DNA of 64,000 nucleotides from Hepsetus odoe (GCA_017165825.1 CM029369.1:4404485-4468484); one strand, 5' to 3'; positions 46,769-58,560 are shown, numbered from the stretch's first letter. Program-made: numbers and translations. Notes: generated by a model not told the origin, from the letters alone.

Positions 46769-46841
46769 ATTTTGGTGGGACTCCCAGTGTAATGTGTGAG
46801 CCTTTTATTCTTTGGTGGGACTCCCAGTGTAATGTGTGACC
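46769..46841. repeat. 41-bp tandem duplication
   Basis: TTTGGTGGGACTCCCAGTGT and the following AATGTGTGA occur twice, 41 bp apart and identical. Confidence 0.9.
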
Positions 46842-47604
46842 CCCCCCTTAAAAAAATCATGCATGATGGCATGCACTCCTTCACACACCTTCAGCACACA
46901 CACACACACTAGACTTCAAAGAGAATGTCCAAACTGTCTTAAACAGAGGCAGGACGGAGCAAAGCAGCGCCGGATCCCTGACAGGCCATGCTTGACCTCT
47001 GGGATCAAAAAAGTGACCCCCCTTTGAAGTTTTGCAGGATTTTTTTTAGCAGTTCTGATTACGTAAGCGGCGGGAACTGTTTTTAGAGCAGTGGAGAGGA
47101 TGCTGTCTGGATTCTGTCGGGGGATTTGTCTCCTCTCTCTGCTGGACAGCCACCAGTGATGTCTGCAGGATTGCGAGCGTGAGGTTTTAGGCATGTACGG
47201 ACAGCTTTTGAAGTAACGAAGAAGAAAAAAGCCATTCTTAAAAAATGGATCAACCATTGCCTTTTTTCCATGAATTACACGCAAAACTGAGCCTTAAATG
47301 CACCAGCGTGAGTGACTCGTATTTATGGATGAAGAATCGTGGAGGACTGTCTAATTGCCTTTGGATCGTTACTTTAATTGGGACTTAAATGCTGTAATTT
47401 CCTGCAGGTTAACCTTTTTTTTTTTTGCCAAAATCAACCTTTAGTTATTTTTTTATGAAATCTTTTTTTTTGCTTGGGGCTTTTAAACACTGAAAATAGC
47501 ACCATGAGCTCTGCATTATTAGGTTCAATATTTCCATTTACACTTAATTTAGCTTTGCATTTACAAAAGGATGCACATCCATCAGTCGCATCCTTAACTG
47601 CTAA

Positions 47605-47702
47605 TGAGGTGAAATGGAGCAGAGAAGCACAGGGAGATCATGCAAACTCCTACGTGAAAGCAGCTGGGAGTCAAACCCAGGACCTTCTCACTGTGAGGAG
47701 AT
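47605..47702 (-). mobile_element. SINE-C 5' fragment (minus)
   Basis: GGGAGATCATGCAAACTCC to CAAACCCAGGACCTTCTCAC. Confidence 0.8.
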
Positions 47703-47944
47703 ATTGTTGTTATAAACACAATTTCACTTTAGAGATTCTGATGTGAGAATAAATCCTTCAGCTCTTCTTGGTTATGAGAAATTCCCATGTTTATTACAAT
47801 TGATATAAACCTACATATGGTACGGTACACAAGGTGTAAAATGTGTCGTTTTTGGAGAAAGTCCGAATTCTGGACCTTTTATGCAGGTTTTTGTCAGATG
47901 CCAGGTCATGACAGGTTCAGGGTGATGGCTCATGAAGGTTCATT

Positions 47945-48161
47945 ACATTTACATTTTACATTTACGGCATTTAGCAGACGCTCTTATCCCAGAGCGACTT
48001 CCATGTTCTAATTACAGGGACAGTCCCCCTGGAGACACTCAGGGTTAAGGGTCTTGCTCAGGGACCCAGTGGTGGTAGTGCCAGAGGTGGGATTCGAACC
48101 TGGGATCCCTTGATCTAGAGGTCCGTAGGCAAGTACCCTACCACTAGACCACCACCACCCT
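47945..48161 (-). mobile_element. SINE-B copy, full length (minus)
   Basis: ACATTTACATTTTACATTTAC to CTAGACCACCACCACCC. Confidence 0.93.
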
Positions 48162-48765
48162 CATTAGTAGATCTCTCCAGTGAAGTGCTGGAAAGAAGCG
48201 GTTCCTGAGCAATCGATTCAGACGTTCTCTCGGTTCTGTACACGCTGTGACTCCGTGTGCATTCAGTAGGTATGAGGTTCCCTTCGTTAGGTGTGTTTTC
48301 TCCTCGTGTCGGTTTAGTGCACTTTGGTGTGTTTTGCTGGAGGACGCATCAGCTGGGATGTTTTTTTTTTTTTTTGAGCACTTCATTGAGGATGCTGTGA
48401 GTGTTTGGCGTCATAGCCTGAAGATGTCAAACAGGAAAAAAAGCATCTGCTCTCTGCTCTTCGGCTTGTTTGTGGAGATGCCAGCTGGCAGGGAGCTCTA
48501 ATGAGAGAGGGATTCGTTGCAAGATCTTGAAGAGGCAAGTAAATCATTGCAGAAACCCAGTTTCAGGGCAAAGATTAGCTGTAAATGGAACTGTTCGTTG
48601 GGTCTTGGGCTTCTGGAAGACGTCCAGGGTGTTTGGAGAAGTTGTGGGTGACCCTCCTCCCAACTTGGTGGCTCAGCGACTGTACCTTCAGCGTACACTC
48701 CCCAGTCTCACACGGAACAGAGAGAGAGAGACAGGCAGCGGTCTCACAATAAAACCATAACTACC

Positions 48766-48790
48766 ACATTATTATTATTATTATTATTAT

Positions 48791-48822
<32 letters not shown>

Positions 48823-48844
48823 TCATTATTATTATTATTATTAT

Positions 48845-48879
<35 letters not shown>

Positions 48880-48930
48880 TCATTATTATTATTATTATTA
48901 TTAGTAGTAGTAGTAGTAGTAGTAGTAGTA
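48766..48930. repeat. Compound ATT/AGT array with 57-bp super-period
   Basis: Blocks of (ATT)n then (AGT)n joined by TATCAT occur three times; the two TATCAT junctions are 57 bp apart (48821, 48878). Entire blocks were copied, not only triplets. Confidence 0.9.
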
Positions 48931-49045
48931 AAAACCAACAAAATTCGAAAGGAAAAGACCTTTCTGTCTCCCTCCAACCCTCCTCCTTGCTCTGTCTCTA
49001 TCTCCATCTCTCTAAGCTTACGTTCCATCCCCTTCTCCCTGTCTC

Positions 49046-49047
<2 letters not shown>

Positions 49048-49113
<66 letters not shown>

Positions 49114-49225
49114 CCTCCCCCTCTCTCTCCCCCACTCTCTCTCTCTCTCTGTCTCTCCCTCCCCCCTCTCCCCCCCCACTCTCTCTCTCTCTCTCTCTGT
49201 CTCTCCCTCCCCCCTCTCCCCCCCA

Positions 49226-49256
<31 letters not shown>

Positions 49257-49278
49257 ACCCTCCCCCCCCCCCCCTCTC
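49048..49278. repeat. CT-rich polypyrimidine tract
   Basis: About 60 bp of pure CT followed by repeated TGTCTCCCTCCCCC and CCCACTCTCT modules, then a C tract. Translations of either strand are low complexity and not genes. Confidence 0.95.
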
Positions 49279-49773
49279 TCTGTCTAGTCCCAGTGCTTGT
49301 TCTGTGTGCAGTAATTAAGTAATCAGAGGAGTGTGCTGTGGGAGTTGTGTGTGCCGCTCAGACGCTCGTGGTTGTTTACACAGAAGATGTTTGATAAACT
49401 CCTGAGTGACGAAAGTTTTGGACCTTGGTAGCGTGTTCTGCCATTGCAGGACGTGTCCAGAGAGCGTCTGCCGCAGCCGTGTCCCTGATAAAGCTCATTA
49501 CTGCACATCATGTAAACACTGGCCCTCATCTGCCACCCAATGCTGATAAAGCTGAACTCTCCTTCCCCTCTTTTTAAGGGTGGACGATAAGGAGGAACAA
49601 CATCACAATACTTGATGATTATTGTACCAAACACAACATAGGAGTTTGTCTTGGGTGGGTAAATCGTTGGAGCAGGGGAAATGTGCAAATAAAACAATAT
49701 ATTTAACCAGATTTATCATTAATATATTAACGACAGTATACAATGTATTTTTTTACTTATTTTCCGATTTTTA

Positions 49774-49946
49774 TTGTGAACCACAACAAGCTGTTTCTGC
49801 AAAGCCCAAAATACACACCGTACGACAGAGGGCAGCTATATCCAGTGCTCAGGGAGCAGTGAAGTGGACGGTACCTTGCTCAAGGGTACCTCAGGGTAAC
49901 GGGATACAAACCCACAAAGATCCCGGGGCCTAGTCCCTACATTAGA
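49774..49946 (-). mobile_element. SINE-A copy, both ends decayed (minus)
   Basis: TGTGAACCACAACAAG through GACGGTACCTTGCTCAAGGG to GGGGCCTAGTCCCTAC. Confidence 0.8.
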
Positions 49947-50030
49947 GAGTTTAAACTAAGCAACAGAGGGAGTGTGTTATCTCCAAAAGCTTGTAAATGT
50001 AACATGATACTGTTATGACATCACTCATCT

Positions 50031-50140
50031 ATTAGGACTAGGCCCCATGATCAAAAGGTCAAGGGTTCAAGACCCTTGAGCAAGGTACCGTCCCCATCAC
50101 TACTCCCCGGGGGCCGCATATGGCTGCCCCCTTTCACTTC
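50031..50140 (+). mobile_element. SINE-A remnant with two internal deletions
   Basis: B-box region joins directly to CCCTTGAGCAAGGTACCGTC, and GGCTGCCCC joins CTTTCACTT. Confidence 0.75.
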
Positions 50141-50500
50141 CCTAATTAAGTATTAAACTTCAAGCCTGATGTGTTTAGCTTTAGCCCGTTTCTTTGGATA
50201 GGCCTTTTTTATTATCTCATCAGTGTGAGCGTCTGTGTGCATGAGAACATGAAGAAATGATTCATTAGACCAGGCTTTGCATTTGAAGTGCATTCCAGCT
50301 GTGCATGCGGTTGAAAGGGTGACAAATACAGTGCCAGCATCTCTGTTGATGATGTAATGCGATAGCTGCAGCGGCAAGCAAAATGTGGATGATGACAGCA
50401 GCCGCTGTTCTCCAGACGGCAAGACATGAAAAAAGGCCCGTCACGCACATATGCGGAGTGAGAAATAACATCGGCATAGAGAAAGTGATACCCATTTGCG

Positions 50501-50685
50501 CCAGGATCTGAAGTTTGTGGGTTCAAATTCTGGACCAGTAGGTTGCCCTGAGCTGCCCTTGAGCAAGGTACTGTCCCCATCACTGCACCCCGGGTGCTGA
50601 TTGTGTTTGCACAGCGTGTGGGGGTGAATTGCACAGGATGCATTTCGTTGTGTTTCACGATGACAAATAGTCACCTTCACTTTCG
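50501..50685 (+). mobile_element. SINE-A 5'-truncated copy
   Basis: From CCAGGATCTGAAG through GCATTTCGTTGTGTTTCACG to TCACCTTCACTTTC. Confidence 0.85.
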
Positions 50686-51272
50686 GTGTATTTTTAGTAA
50701 GATTTTCCTTGAGGATAAGTTGGGCTGGTGAGAAAGGGAGATGATATGTGATGGTATAAATCCATCCTGCTGGTGCACAATCATCAAAAACTTGCAGACC
50801 ACCTTTTAATGGTTATATACAAAAAAATTACAAGGAAAGGTTTATTTCAGACTGTCTTTAGGGAATGTAGCGTGTGTAGCAATGGCTGAAGTTCTTCACA
50901 TCTGAAGAGTCCTTTAGGAAATTAAATAAAGGTTCTTAATTGGCATTACTCTGAAGTACCCTTCCTGGGACCTTCATTTCTGAAGCCTGGAGGATGTCAT
51001 CATTTTAGAATATTTCAAAAACAAGCAAAGAAAGACAATAAAGAATAATGAGCCAGTTTAGAAGAAGGATGCAGTGCTGATGGCAGAGCTCTGTGCGGTC
51101 ATTAAACTCATTTCTGATCTCTCCTCCAAAAAATCCCGTTTTAAAAAACTATTTGGCATGTCGCCCTTAAACTAGTGATGGTACGGCTGACTTTTGTCAG
51201 TGAGCAAAAAAACAAAGACAAATGAATGCAAGGGATGGACAGGAGACCTTAACTCTTTATATATCTGCTGTT
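50686..51272. other. Stretch between SINEs, nothing recognised
   Basis: No coding frame or repeat family recognised. Confidence 0.5.
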
Positions 51273-51384
51273 GATCCTGGTCCTAATAGTGTAGCCCTAA
51301 CCACCATGCCACCGCTGCCCCCTGCTAGGTTGCATCTCGTCTGCTGTGTATTCTCAGTGAGAAGTAGTCACTTTCACTTTCACC
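51273..51384. mobile_element. Mosaic SINE-A: minus head joined to plus tail
   Basis: 51273-51321 is a minus-oriented head (CCACCATGCCACCGCTGCCC). 51331-51384 is a plus-oriented tail (AGTCACTTTCACTTTCAC). The bodies are missing. Confidence 0.75.
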
Positions 51385-52020
51385 TATAGCATCACCGTCA
51401 AATGAATAGTTTGCACAAAAACACTTAATCAAACAGTTTCCATCCTTAGTAGCTCAGCCAAAACGTTCAAATGATATTTCTTAGAGATAGAACCTTAACA
51501 TCTCTTCCAACATCTAGAAGTCATCGGTCATCCAAATCGTTTCTCCAGATGTTTCCCCCTAGAACTTTCCCCAACCAACTCAAAATGAAGCAAGGTGGAG
51601 CCAAGATGTGGGTTTAAGACACAACATCTGGACACACAAAATTACACTGACTGTTTCAGACAGCACCAGGGCGACAGATTCTTTAATGCTGATGGTAGTT
51701 GTTGCCACAAAAACAGATCAGCACTTCTTCTGAGGCAGCTTGGGAAAAACCTGCCTGCACAACAAGCGTTTCTTTAGTGTTAATATAAGTCAAACTGTGT
51801 TCTAAACCACTTTCACCTTAGTGTAGAGGTGGATGCGGTATCCTTAGATTGAGATTCGTCCTGGGACTGAATTCACAGAAAAGGTTTGGGTGATTGTTGA
51901 GGTCTAGTGTTTCAGTGTTCAGTGTTGTTCTCCAGGCAAGTCTTTGCTGAATGATTGGGGTAAAAAATTGAATTGTATAAAGTTTATATCTAAAACCAGT
52001 CTTTTAACCCCTTACTCCCA

Positions 52021-52218
52021 GATCCAGACCAGTAGGTTGCCCTGAAGTACCTATGAGGTACCGTCCCCTTCACTGTTCCCTGGGCGCTTTAAATAGCTAC
52101 CCCCAGCTGCACAGTGTGTATGGGTGGAAAACAGAGGTTGAGTTCTGTTGTGTTCCACTGTGTGCTGTGCCGTGTTTCACAATGAGCAAAACAGTCACTT
52201 TCACTTCACTCTCACTTT
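52021..52218 (+). mobile_element. SINE-A 5'-truncated copy
   Basis: Begins GATCCAGACCAGTAGGTTGC and ends CACTTTCACTTCACTCTCAC. Confidence 0.85.
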
Positions 52219-53011
52219 ACAGTCTCGTTCTGTAACTCAGAAGCTATTAAGAAATATTCAGTAGGTATGAAAGCGAATAGCCAAAAGTGGCAACCACCTA
52301 GTTTTTTGGAGTTTGTAGGGTTAATCTTTCAGATTCACACACAACGCTCGAAGACATTCTGAGAACAGCCAGATTACATCGTTATTGCCCAAACTCAGAA
52401 CTTCCAATGTTACAAAACTAGGGTTAAGGCAGCCGTATGAGCTAGATTTGTTTCCTGCCTGACATTAGGTCTCAAGTTGGTGGAAGTATATTTAAGACTA
52501 GACGTTGACTAAGAGACTAGATTGCATAAGAGTGCTTTCCTGTGGACCCAGTAAGATTGTGTTCCTGTGGTTATTTGTGGCGAGGCTAGTGTTAGGACCA
52601 GGCAGTGCAACAGATGGCTGTGATGACACAGAGTGAGTAGGAACTGAAGTATTTCTGAAAGGGAGTGCTTGGAGATGAATTGCTTTGTGTGGGATGCTGG
52701 ACAGCGGAAAATGAGCACGGCTTTTAGAAGCAGCACATCCGTGGTGTGATGGGTAAAGTAAACTAACACGGGCTATCAGGTTCCCTGGTTTCCTATAGCT
52801 TGGAGAGAAATGCATTCGTGGGTTTGTGCCCTACTCTGGGTTTAATCCAGGCTAGTGATGAGAGGTTTACAAAGCCTAAGTAAGAACAAGCACAGTTTCA
52901 CCCCTCAGAATGCCCCTCAAGATGTCTGGTTTGATGCATGAGGTTTTTTAATGATCTAAGAGGCTAATGTAACTCACCGGTAATGGAGGCTTATTTACAT
53001 CAATTAACTTC
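52219..53011. other. Stretch with a long minus-strand frame
   Basis: A 105-codon minus frame (52498-52815) has no recognised domain and no repeat similarity was noticed; probably chance. Confidence 0.35.
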
Positions 53012-53420
53012 AATCAGGTCGGACGATTTGGAGACAAAGTCAGAGAGGGGAGAGATTGCATTGGTTTGGACATGTGCAGAGATGGGACGAGAAGGATGTT
53101 GAAGATGGAGCTGTCAGGAAAGTGGGTGGTGGTGGTCTAGTGGTAGGGTACTTGCCTATGGACCATGGTACCTATGGTACAACCTATGGTACAAGAGGCC
53201 CCAGGTTCGAATCCCACCTTTGGCACTACCGCCACTGGGTCCCTGAGCAAGACCCTTAACCCAGACTTGCTCCAGGGGGACTGTCCCTGTAATTAGGACA
53301 TGGAAGCCACTCAGGCTTTATGGGTGTGGTGAGAGAGGACATGCAGTAAGAGGAAGAGGAAGACTCGGAGGATGGCTGATATGTTGTGGCAACAATTAAA
53401 AGTAACAGTGAAGTGAAAGT
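53012..53420 (+). mobile_element. LINE 3' tail split by a SINE
   Basis: The left part (53017-53122) gives GRFGDKVREG and MLKMELSGK in changing frames. The right part (53315-53400) continues with GTGGTGAGAGAGGACATGC and the terminal acidic segment. A family-B SINE (53124-53315) sits between them, so the LINE fragment is older. Confidence 0.7.
53124..53315 (+). mobile_element. SINE-B copy inserted in a LINE tail
   Basis: GGGTGGTGGTGGTCTAGTGG to GGACATGGAAGCCACTCAGG; carries a small CCTATGGTAC expansion in the head. Confidence 0.9.
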
Positions 53421-53606
53421 GAAAGTGACTGTGTGTCGCTGTGAAACACAGCACACAGTGAGACACAATGAAATGCAAGCTCTGTATTTAACCCACACAC
53501 CTTGCAGCAGGCAGCAGCCATTGGGGAACAGTGATGGGGACGGTACCTTCCTCAAGGATACCTCAAGGTAACGTACCAGTCGATCCTGGGACCTAGTCCC
53601 CAATCT
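53409..53606 (-). mobile_element. SINE-A copy, head truncated (minus)
   Basis: TGAAGTGAAAGTGAAAGTG to CCTGGGACCTAGTCCCC; next to the split LINE tail. Confidence 0.88.
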
Positions 53607-53989
53607 GTGTCTGTTATTAAATGTAGTGTTATTTTAAACTAAACAGTAAGATACATTGTATTGCTGCATCCCTAATAAGCACCATGATGCTAATTGATTG
53701 GGTAAAAGCTTCCTTTGCCTCTCCAGTACCGTATCCTCCTGTCAGAAACTAAATGAACTAAGGAACCAAACCTCTGACATCAAACATGTCTATTTGACTA
53801 CACTGGCTACATCTCTTTGTCATGACTGTCCATGACTGTCTTTAATGTCTGTCAAATGTTGCTCTCAGGCTGAAGGAGAGTGTCAATATACCTTTACTGC
53901 AAATAAATCAGGAAGGTTTCAAAGGTAACCTCCCACCTTGTGTTCCGAAGGCTTCTATCCTTTGTATGTTTCCCACACAGGGAGGTTCA

Positions 53990-54215
53990 AGAGTGAGATC
54001 TGATTTGCATAAAGCATTGTGCTGTTTCTCCAGCAGGGCATCCTGCCCACACACAACAGCAGGATTAATGAAGTAAACATGGACAAGGGGGGGTTCAGCT
54101 TGGGCTGCGCAACATACGGCCTTTTAATCATGACTGCAATGAATCAGTCTCTGCAATGCTGAATTTGCAAAAGGCTGCAAAATGCAAATGAGCCTCTGAT
54201 CTGTCCCAGTCTTTT
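53990..54215. promoter_or_regulatory. Possible conserved non-coding element with octamer site
   Basis: Contains ATGCAAATGAG (octamer core ATGCAAAT), TTTGCATAAAGCATTGTG and CAGGATTAATGAAG in repeat-free DNA. It lies in the presumed first intron of the gene starting at 46.5 kb. Function inferred from motifs only. Confidence 0.3.
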
Positions 54216-54339
54216 TAGTGAGTGTCAATATCAAGATATTTATTGAACCTATATCGGATTTGATTAGAGGACATTTTGGCAAGATGTTTTTGAAAAAGCC
54301 CGTATTTTACATTGTCCTTCTGTTTCATTTTCCCAACAT

Positions 54340-54591
54340 GAAAGTGAAAGTGACTATTCTTGTCATTGCGAGGTCACAGCACAGCACATAGTGAACCACA
54401 ATGAAATTGGACCTCTGCTTTTAACCTGTGCAAACACCATGCAGCAGTGGGCAGCTATGAAAGTGCCTGGGGAGCAGTGACGGGGACGGTACCTTGCTCA
54501 AGGGTACCTCAGGGCAACCTATTGGTGAGGGAATCGAACCCACAATCTTCCGATCCAGGGCAACTCCCTGACCACTAGGCCACCGCTGCCT
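54340..54591 (-). mobile_element. SINE-A copy, full length (minus)
   Basis: GAAAGTGAAAGTGACTATT to GGCCACCGCTGCC. Confidence 0.93.
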
Positions 54592-55861
54592 CATAATGAA
54601 TAATTGGTTATATTAATTAATAATTAATTAATTATAGTTAATTGTATGATGTATTCTTACACAAGCGTTTTCCTCCTCTTTTTTGTTTGCTGTGTCTTTA
54701 AATCTGATATACATCAGTTATTTCATTTAGGATGGGCTGCCCTGTGCTGTAGTTCATTTGAAAGTTTAGGCGGAAACACTTCTTAGAACTTAAACTTAAC
54801 CTATTAATAGACAGAGCTACACTACTACTACTAACCCTAGGCTTAATAAGGACTTATTTGTACATTTCTGCAACTAAAATACCACATATGGACAAATGGA
54901 AGCAGGACTTAATTTACATTTTAAAACTTAAACAATAATTAAATGCCTCAAGCCTTTTTAATTCCAAAAAAAATGTGATGATGCAGGCCCTCTTTACTTT
55001 GAAAGGCATCATAATTTGAATATTGAGCATTATGTTGTCCATGTCCTGCAGCTGGAATCAGAGTTATGAAGGCCAGTGTTTGTCACCAAATTTTGATTCA
55101 TCACTGTGTTTGTAACACCTACTAAATTTAGGAACTGCTATATGCAGCGCTATTATTGCAATGATTGTATTTTGCCCGTATCTTGTTGCCATAGTTGCAG
55201 CCGTTCATATCCTCCTGAGAAGCTCACGTGCCATACAGTTATATCCGAGGTCTAAAAACAGCAGTAAATGTGATCTGACTGCAGGGGTTATTTTCATAGC
55301 TGCAGGACATGCTGGGAAAACACACCAGTTGCTTGCAGAGATGGGCCCTTGTGGAATACAAGGCTGCACAGGGGCACAGAGGGTGACTCTTCAGTCATGG
55401 GTACAGACCATACGAGTATGACCTGTTACGTGTAGAAAATAACAAAAGCAAATTATAAAGCTAAGAACTAAAGAAGTTAATCTTTTTTGTCCCCATTAGC
55501 AAGTTTTTTACTAAAGAGGATGTTTTGAGGGGCCACAGCTATATACTGATTTTTTAATTTTCTGTTGGGCTTAGGCAAAGATGTTAGGCATGTCATAGAT
55601 TTGATCAAATAACAAAAGAAACAACAAAAAAAGTAAAAAATGTTATGGTGAAATTAGACGTTGGAGGGTGGCAGGAAGTAATGTTTGTTTATTTGAGCAT
55701 TCCGATCTCTCAGTATCCCGGGACACTGTAGATGAGCTGATTCCATACTGGTCAAGACCACTGTCCAAGTCCTTCTGCACACCTGTGCACAGCATATATA
55801 AGGGCATAGACATTGTACTGTCTATGCAAAAGTTTCAAAAGTTTCATGGAAACACCTCACA
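54592..55861. other. Stretch with a hydrophobic short frame, nothing firm
   Basis: At 55161 an ATG opens MIVFCPYLVAIVAAVHILL, signal-peptide-like, but no convincing donor or continuation was found. It is considered a weak candidate only. Confidence 0.3.
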
Positions 55862-56063
55862 GGGAGATTCCCAGGCGGGACGGTCCAGGTTCTTTCTGTG
55901 TGAATTGGACATGTTCTCCCTGTGTCTCTGCCCTGTGATGGACTGGCAACCTATCGAGGGTGTTTCCTCGCCTCACTTGTGAGAGTTGGGATAAGCTCTG
56001 GCACCGCCCTTGTCCCTAATCAGGACAAGCAGCTATGAAAATGAGTGAGAGTGAGTGATAGAG
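55862..56063 (+). mobile_element. SINE-C copy with deletions
   Basis: GGACATGTTCTCCCTGTG, GATGGACTGGCAACCTATCG and the tail GACAAGCAGCTATGAAAATG. Confidence 0.8.
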
Positions 56064-56247
56064 AAAGTAATGCTGCAAATGTAAATGCTGCAAATGTAAA
56101 TGTAAATACAACATTGTGCAAAAGATATGGTACATTTCTTTGTGTTATTTAGAATTCAGAAAAAAGTTCAAATATTCTTTACCTAAAGTAATTTAAATGG
56201 TATAAATGTTTTCTTTGTAAAGGATGTGTACTCATTTGCACTTCCAT

Positions 56248-56504
56248 GGGCAGCGGTGGCCTAGTGATTAGGGCGTTGGCTGCATGATTGGAAGATCGGG
56301 GGTTCGAACCCCTTCCCAATAGGTTGCCCTGAGGTACCCTTGAGCAAGGTACCGTCCCCGTCATTGCTCCCCGGGCGCTTTCAATAGCTGCCCACTGCTG
56401 CACAGTATTTGAGTGTGCATGGGTTAAATGCAGAGGTCCAATTTCGTTGTGGTTCACTGTCTGCTGTGCTGTGACCTCGCAATGACGAGGGTTGTCACTT
56501 TCAT
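56248..56504 (+). mobile_element. SINE-A copy, young subfamily
   Basis: Complete head to tail; the closest match to 16488-16752. Low divergence suggests recent insertion. Confidence 0.95.
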
Positions 56505-57289
56505 TAACAAAAGATTCAATTTGACCAGGGGTGTTTAAACTTCTGGAAATGGCTGTATAGCTTCAGAATTTGGAATTCTGAAATACAATGTGTTTACTGT
56601 CTACCTAATCCATAAAGGGATTAGGAGAGATTAACCACACCATTAAATGCCACTTAAAGTGAAATAACAAGTGAAAAAACAGTGAAAGGCGTGAGGTAAG
56701 TGTGTTAGGTTGTGAGAGGTGCTCTCAGAAGACATGAGTCTTCAAGAGCTTCTCAAAGTTTGAGAGGCACGCCCATGTTCCTACAGTGGTTAGGAGCCCA
56801 TTCCACCATCTGGGAACCAGAAAAGAGAACATTCTGGACTGAGATTGTCTTGGTGAAAGGAAAAGAGTTATTCGAGAAGAATCCATTGTGTGTTTGTGAC
56901 AAGGCCCTGCAGTCAGTTCGGTTCAGTGACAGTTAAATTTAGACTTAGACAAGCTTGACCAAGAGTGGTTCAATCCCATGTTACCACTTCCTGTTTATTT
57001 GCATAATGCAATGGAAAGTTGTGAGAAACTTTTAACATAAACTCTTTGCCATGCAGCCACGCTGTCTGCAGACTTCATTTCAGGGCACAAACATTGGTTT
57101 CCACAAGTTGCCTTCTTTCATTCTGAGCCCTGCAGATTTCATTAATCCTAAAACTGTTTGGGTAATGATTTAAGATCAGCTGGGAGAAGAGAATCACATC
57201 TTGAGCAAGTATAGATATTTGAAAAGAGCGAGGTTCTGTGTTTTCTGTGCATTTTGGCTTGCACCCCCAGGGCTCAAGTTCATGTTACA

Positions 57290-57449
57290 GTATGATGTAT
57301 GGGTTTCAGCATAACTTTAGCAAGAATGTGAGTTGGGTTGAGGTTTAGGTTTAGTGTTGTGTATTAGGATTTTCTTAGAATAGGTGTTATGTGTAGGCTT
57401 TGGGTTGAGTTTAAAGTTATTGTTAGAGTGTGTGTTTGATTTAGACTGA
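57290..57449. repeat. Degenerate left flank of the minisatellite
   Basis: G/T-rich GGTTTAG-like motifs (TTGAGGTTTAGGTTTAGTG) without the regular 47-bp period, probably decayed units. Confidence 0.5.
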
Positions 57450-58140
57450 GCACAAGATTAGTGTTAGAGTGAATGTTGGGTTTAGTTTAAGGATAAGCTC
57501 AAGGTTAGTGTTAGAGTGAATGTTGGGTTTAGTTTAAGGAAAAGCTCAAGGTTAGTTTTAGAGTGAATGTTGGGTTTAGTTTGAGGATAAGCTCAAGGTT
57601 AGTGTTAGAGTGAATGTTGGATTTAGTTTGAGGAAAAGCTCAAGGTTAGTGTTAGAGAGAGTGTAGGGTTTAGTTTGAGGATAAGCTCAAGGTTAGTGTT
57701 AGAGTGAATGTTGGGTTTAGTTTAAGGAAAAGCTCAAGGTTAGCGTTAGAGAGAGTGTAGGGTTTAGTTTGAGGATAAGCTCAAGGTTAGCGTTAGAGAG
57801 AGTGTAGGGTTTAGTTTGAGGATAAGCTCAAGGTTAGTGCTAGAGTGAATGTTGGGTTTAGTTTAAGGAAAAGCTCAAGGTTAGTGTTAGAGAGAGTGTA
57901 GGGTTTAGTTTGAGGAAAAGCTCAAGGTTAGTGTTAGAGAGAGTGTAGGGTTTAGTTTGAGGATAAGCTCAAGGTTAGTGTTAGAGAGAGTGTAGGGTTT
58001 AGTTTGAGGATAAGCTCAAGGTTAGTGTTAGAGTGAATGTTGGGTTTAGTTTAAGGAAAAGCTCAAGGTTAGTGTTAGAGAGAGTGTAGGGTTTAGTTTA
58101 AGAATAAGCTCAAGGTTAGTTTTAGAGAGAGTGGGTTTAG
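57450..58140. repeat. 47-bp minisatellite, about 14 units of two types
   Basis: GCTCAAGGTTAG recurs every 47 bp. Units are of type A (AGAGTGAATGTTGGG, often with TTTAAGGAAAAG) or type B (AGAGAGAGTGTAGGG, often with TTTGAGGATAAG), in the order A A A B A B B A B B B A B. Units are nearly identical within a type. Confidence 0.9.
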
Positions 58141-58560
58141 TTTTGAGTTGAAGTGAAGGTTTTGACTGGGTTAAAGTTCAGAGTTGGAGTTAATGCTGGG
58201 TTTAGGTTTTGGGTTGAGCTTTTGGTTGATAAGTTTAAGGTTGTGGCTAGGCTTAGTTGAATCTGGGGTTTAGGATTTGGATTGAGTTTAAGGCTAGGGT
58301 TGGTTAAATGCTGGGTTCAGGTTTTTTGTTGAGTATAAGGTAAGGGATGGAGTGAATGTTGGGTTTAGTTTTTGAGTTAAGTTTAGGTGATCGAGAGTAA
58401 AGTTAGTGTAATTTTGGGGTTTAGATTTTAAGTAAAACATTAATGTTAGAGTAGATTTTAAGTTGAGATACAGGTTAGAGTGAATGAGTGTTGGGTTAAA
58501 GTTCTGCTTTTGAGTTTCAAGTTAGAGTTGGAGTGAATGTTGGGTGTTGAGTTTCATCTC
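58141..58560. repeat. Degenerate right flank of the minisatellite
   Basis: Irregular GGGTTTAG, GAGTTGAAG and TTAAGGTT motifs continue for about 400 bp with no fixed period, consistent with eroded or ancestral units. Confidence 0.5.

Noticed and set aside
48744..49322. Frames of up to 160 codons with Arg-Glu, Thr-Asn or Ser-Leu runs
   Set aside because: Pure translation of CT and ATT/AGT simple repeats.
55161..55421. Signal-peptide exon of calcrl at ATG 55161
   Set aside because: Hydrophobic start only; no good donor and the downstream frame has no receptor similarity.
3433..56504. tRNA genes suggested by A and B boxes
   Set aside because: These are heads of tRNA-derived SINEs followed by SINE bodies; they do not fold into complete cloverleafs.
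57290..58560. Interstitial telomere repeat
   Set aside because: GGTTTAG-like motifs occur but the real period is 47 bp and no (TTAGGG)n run is present.
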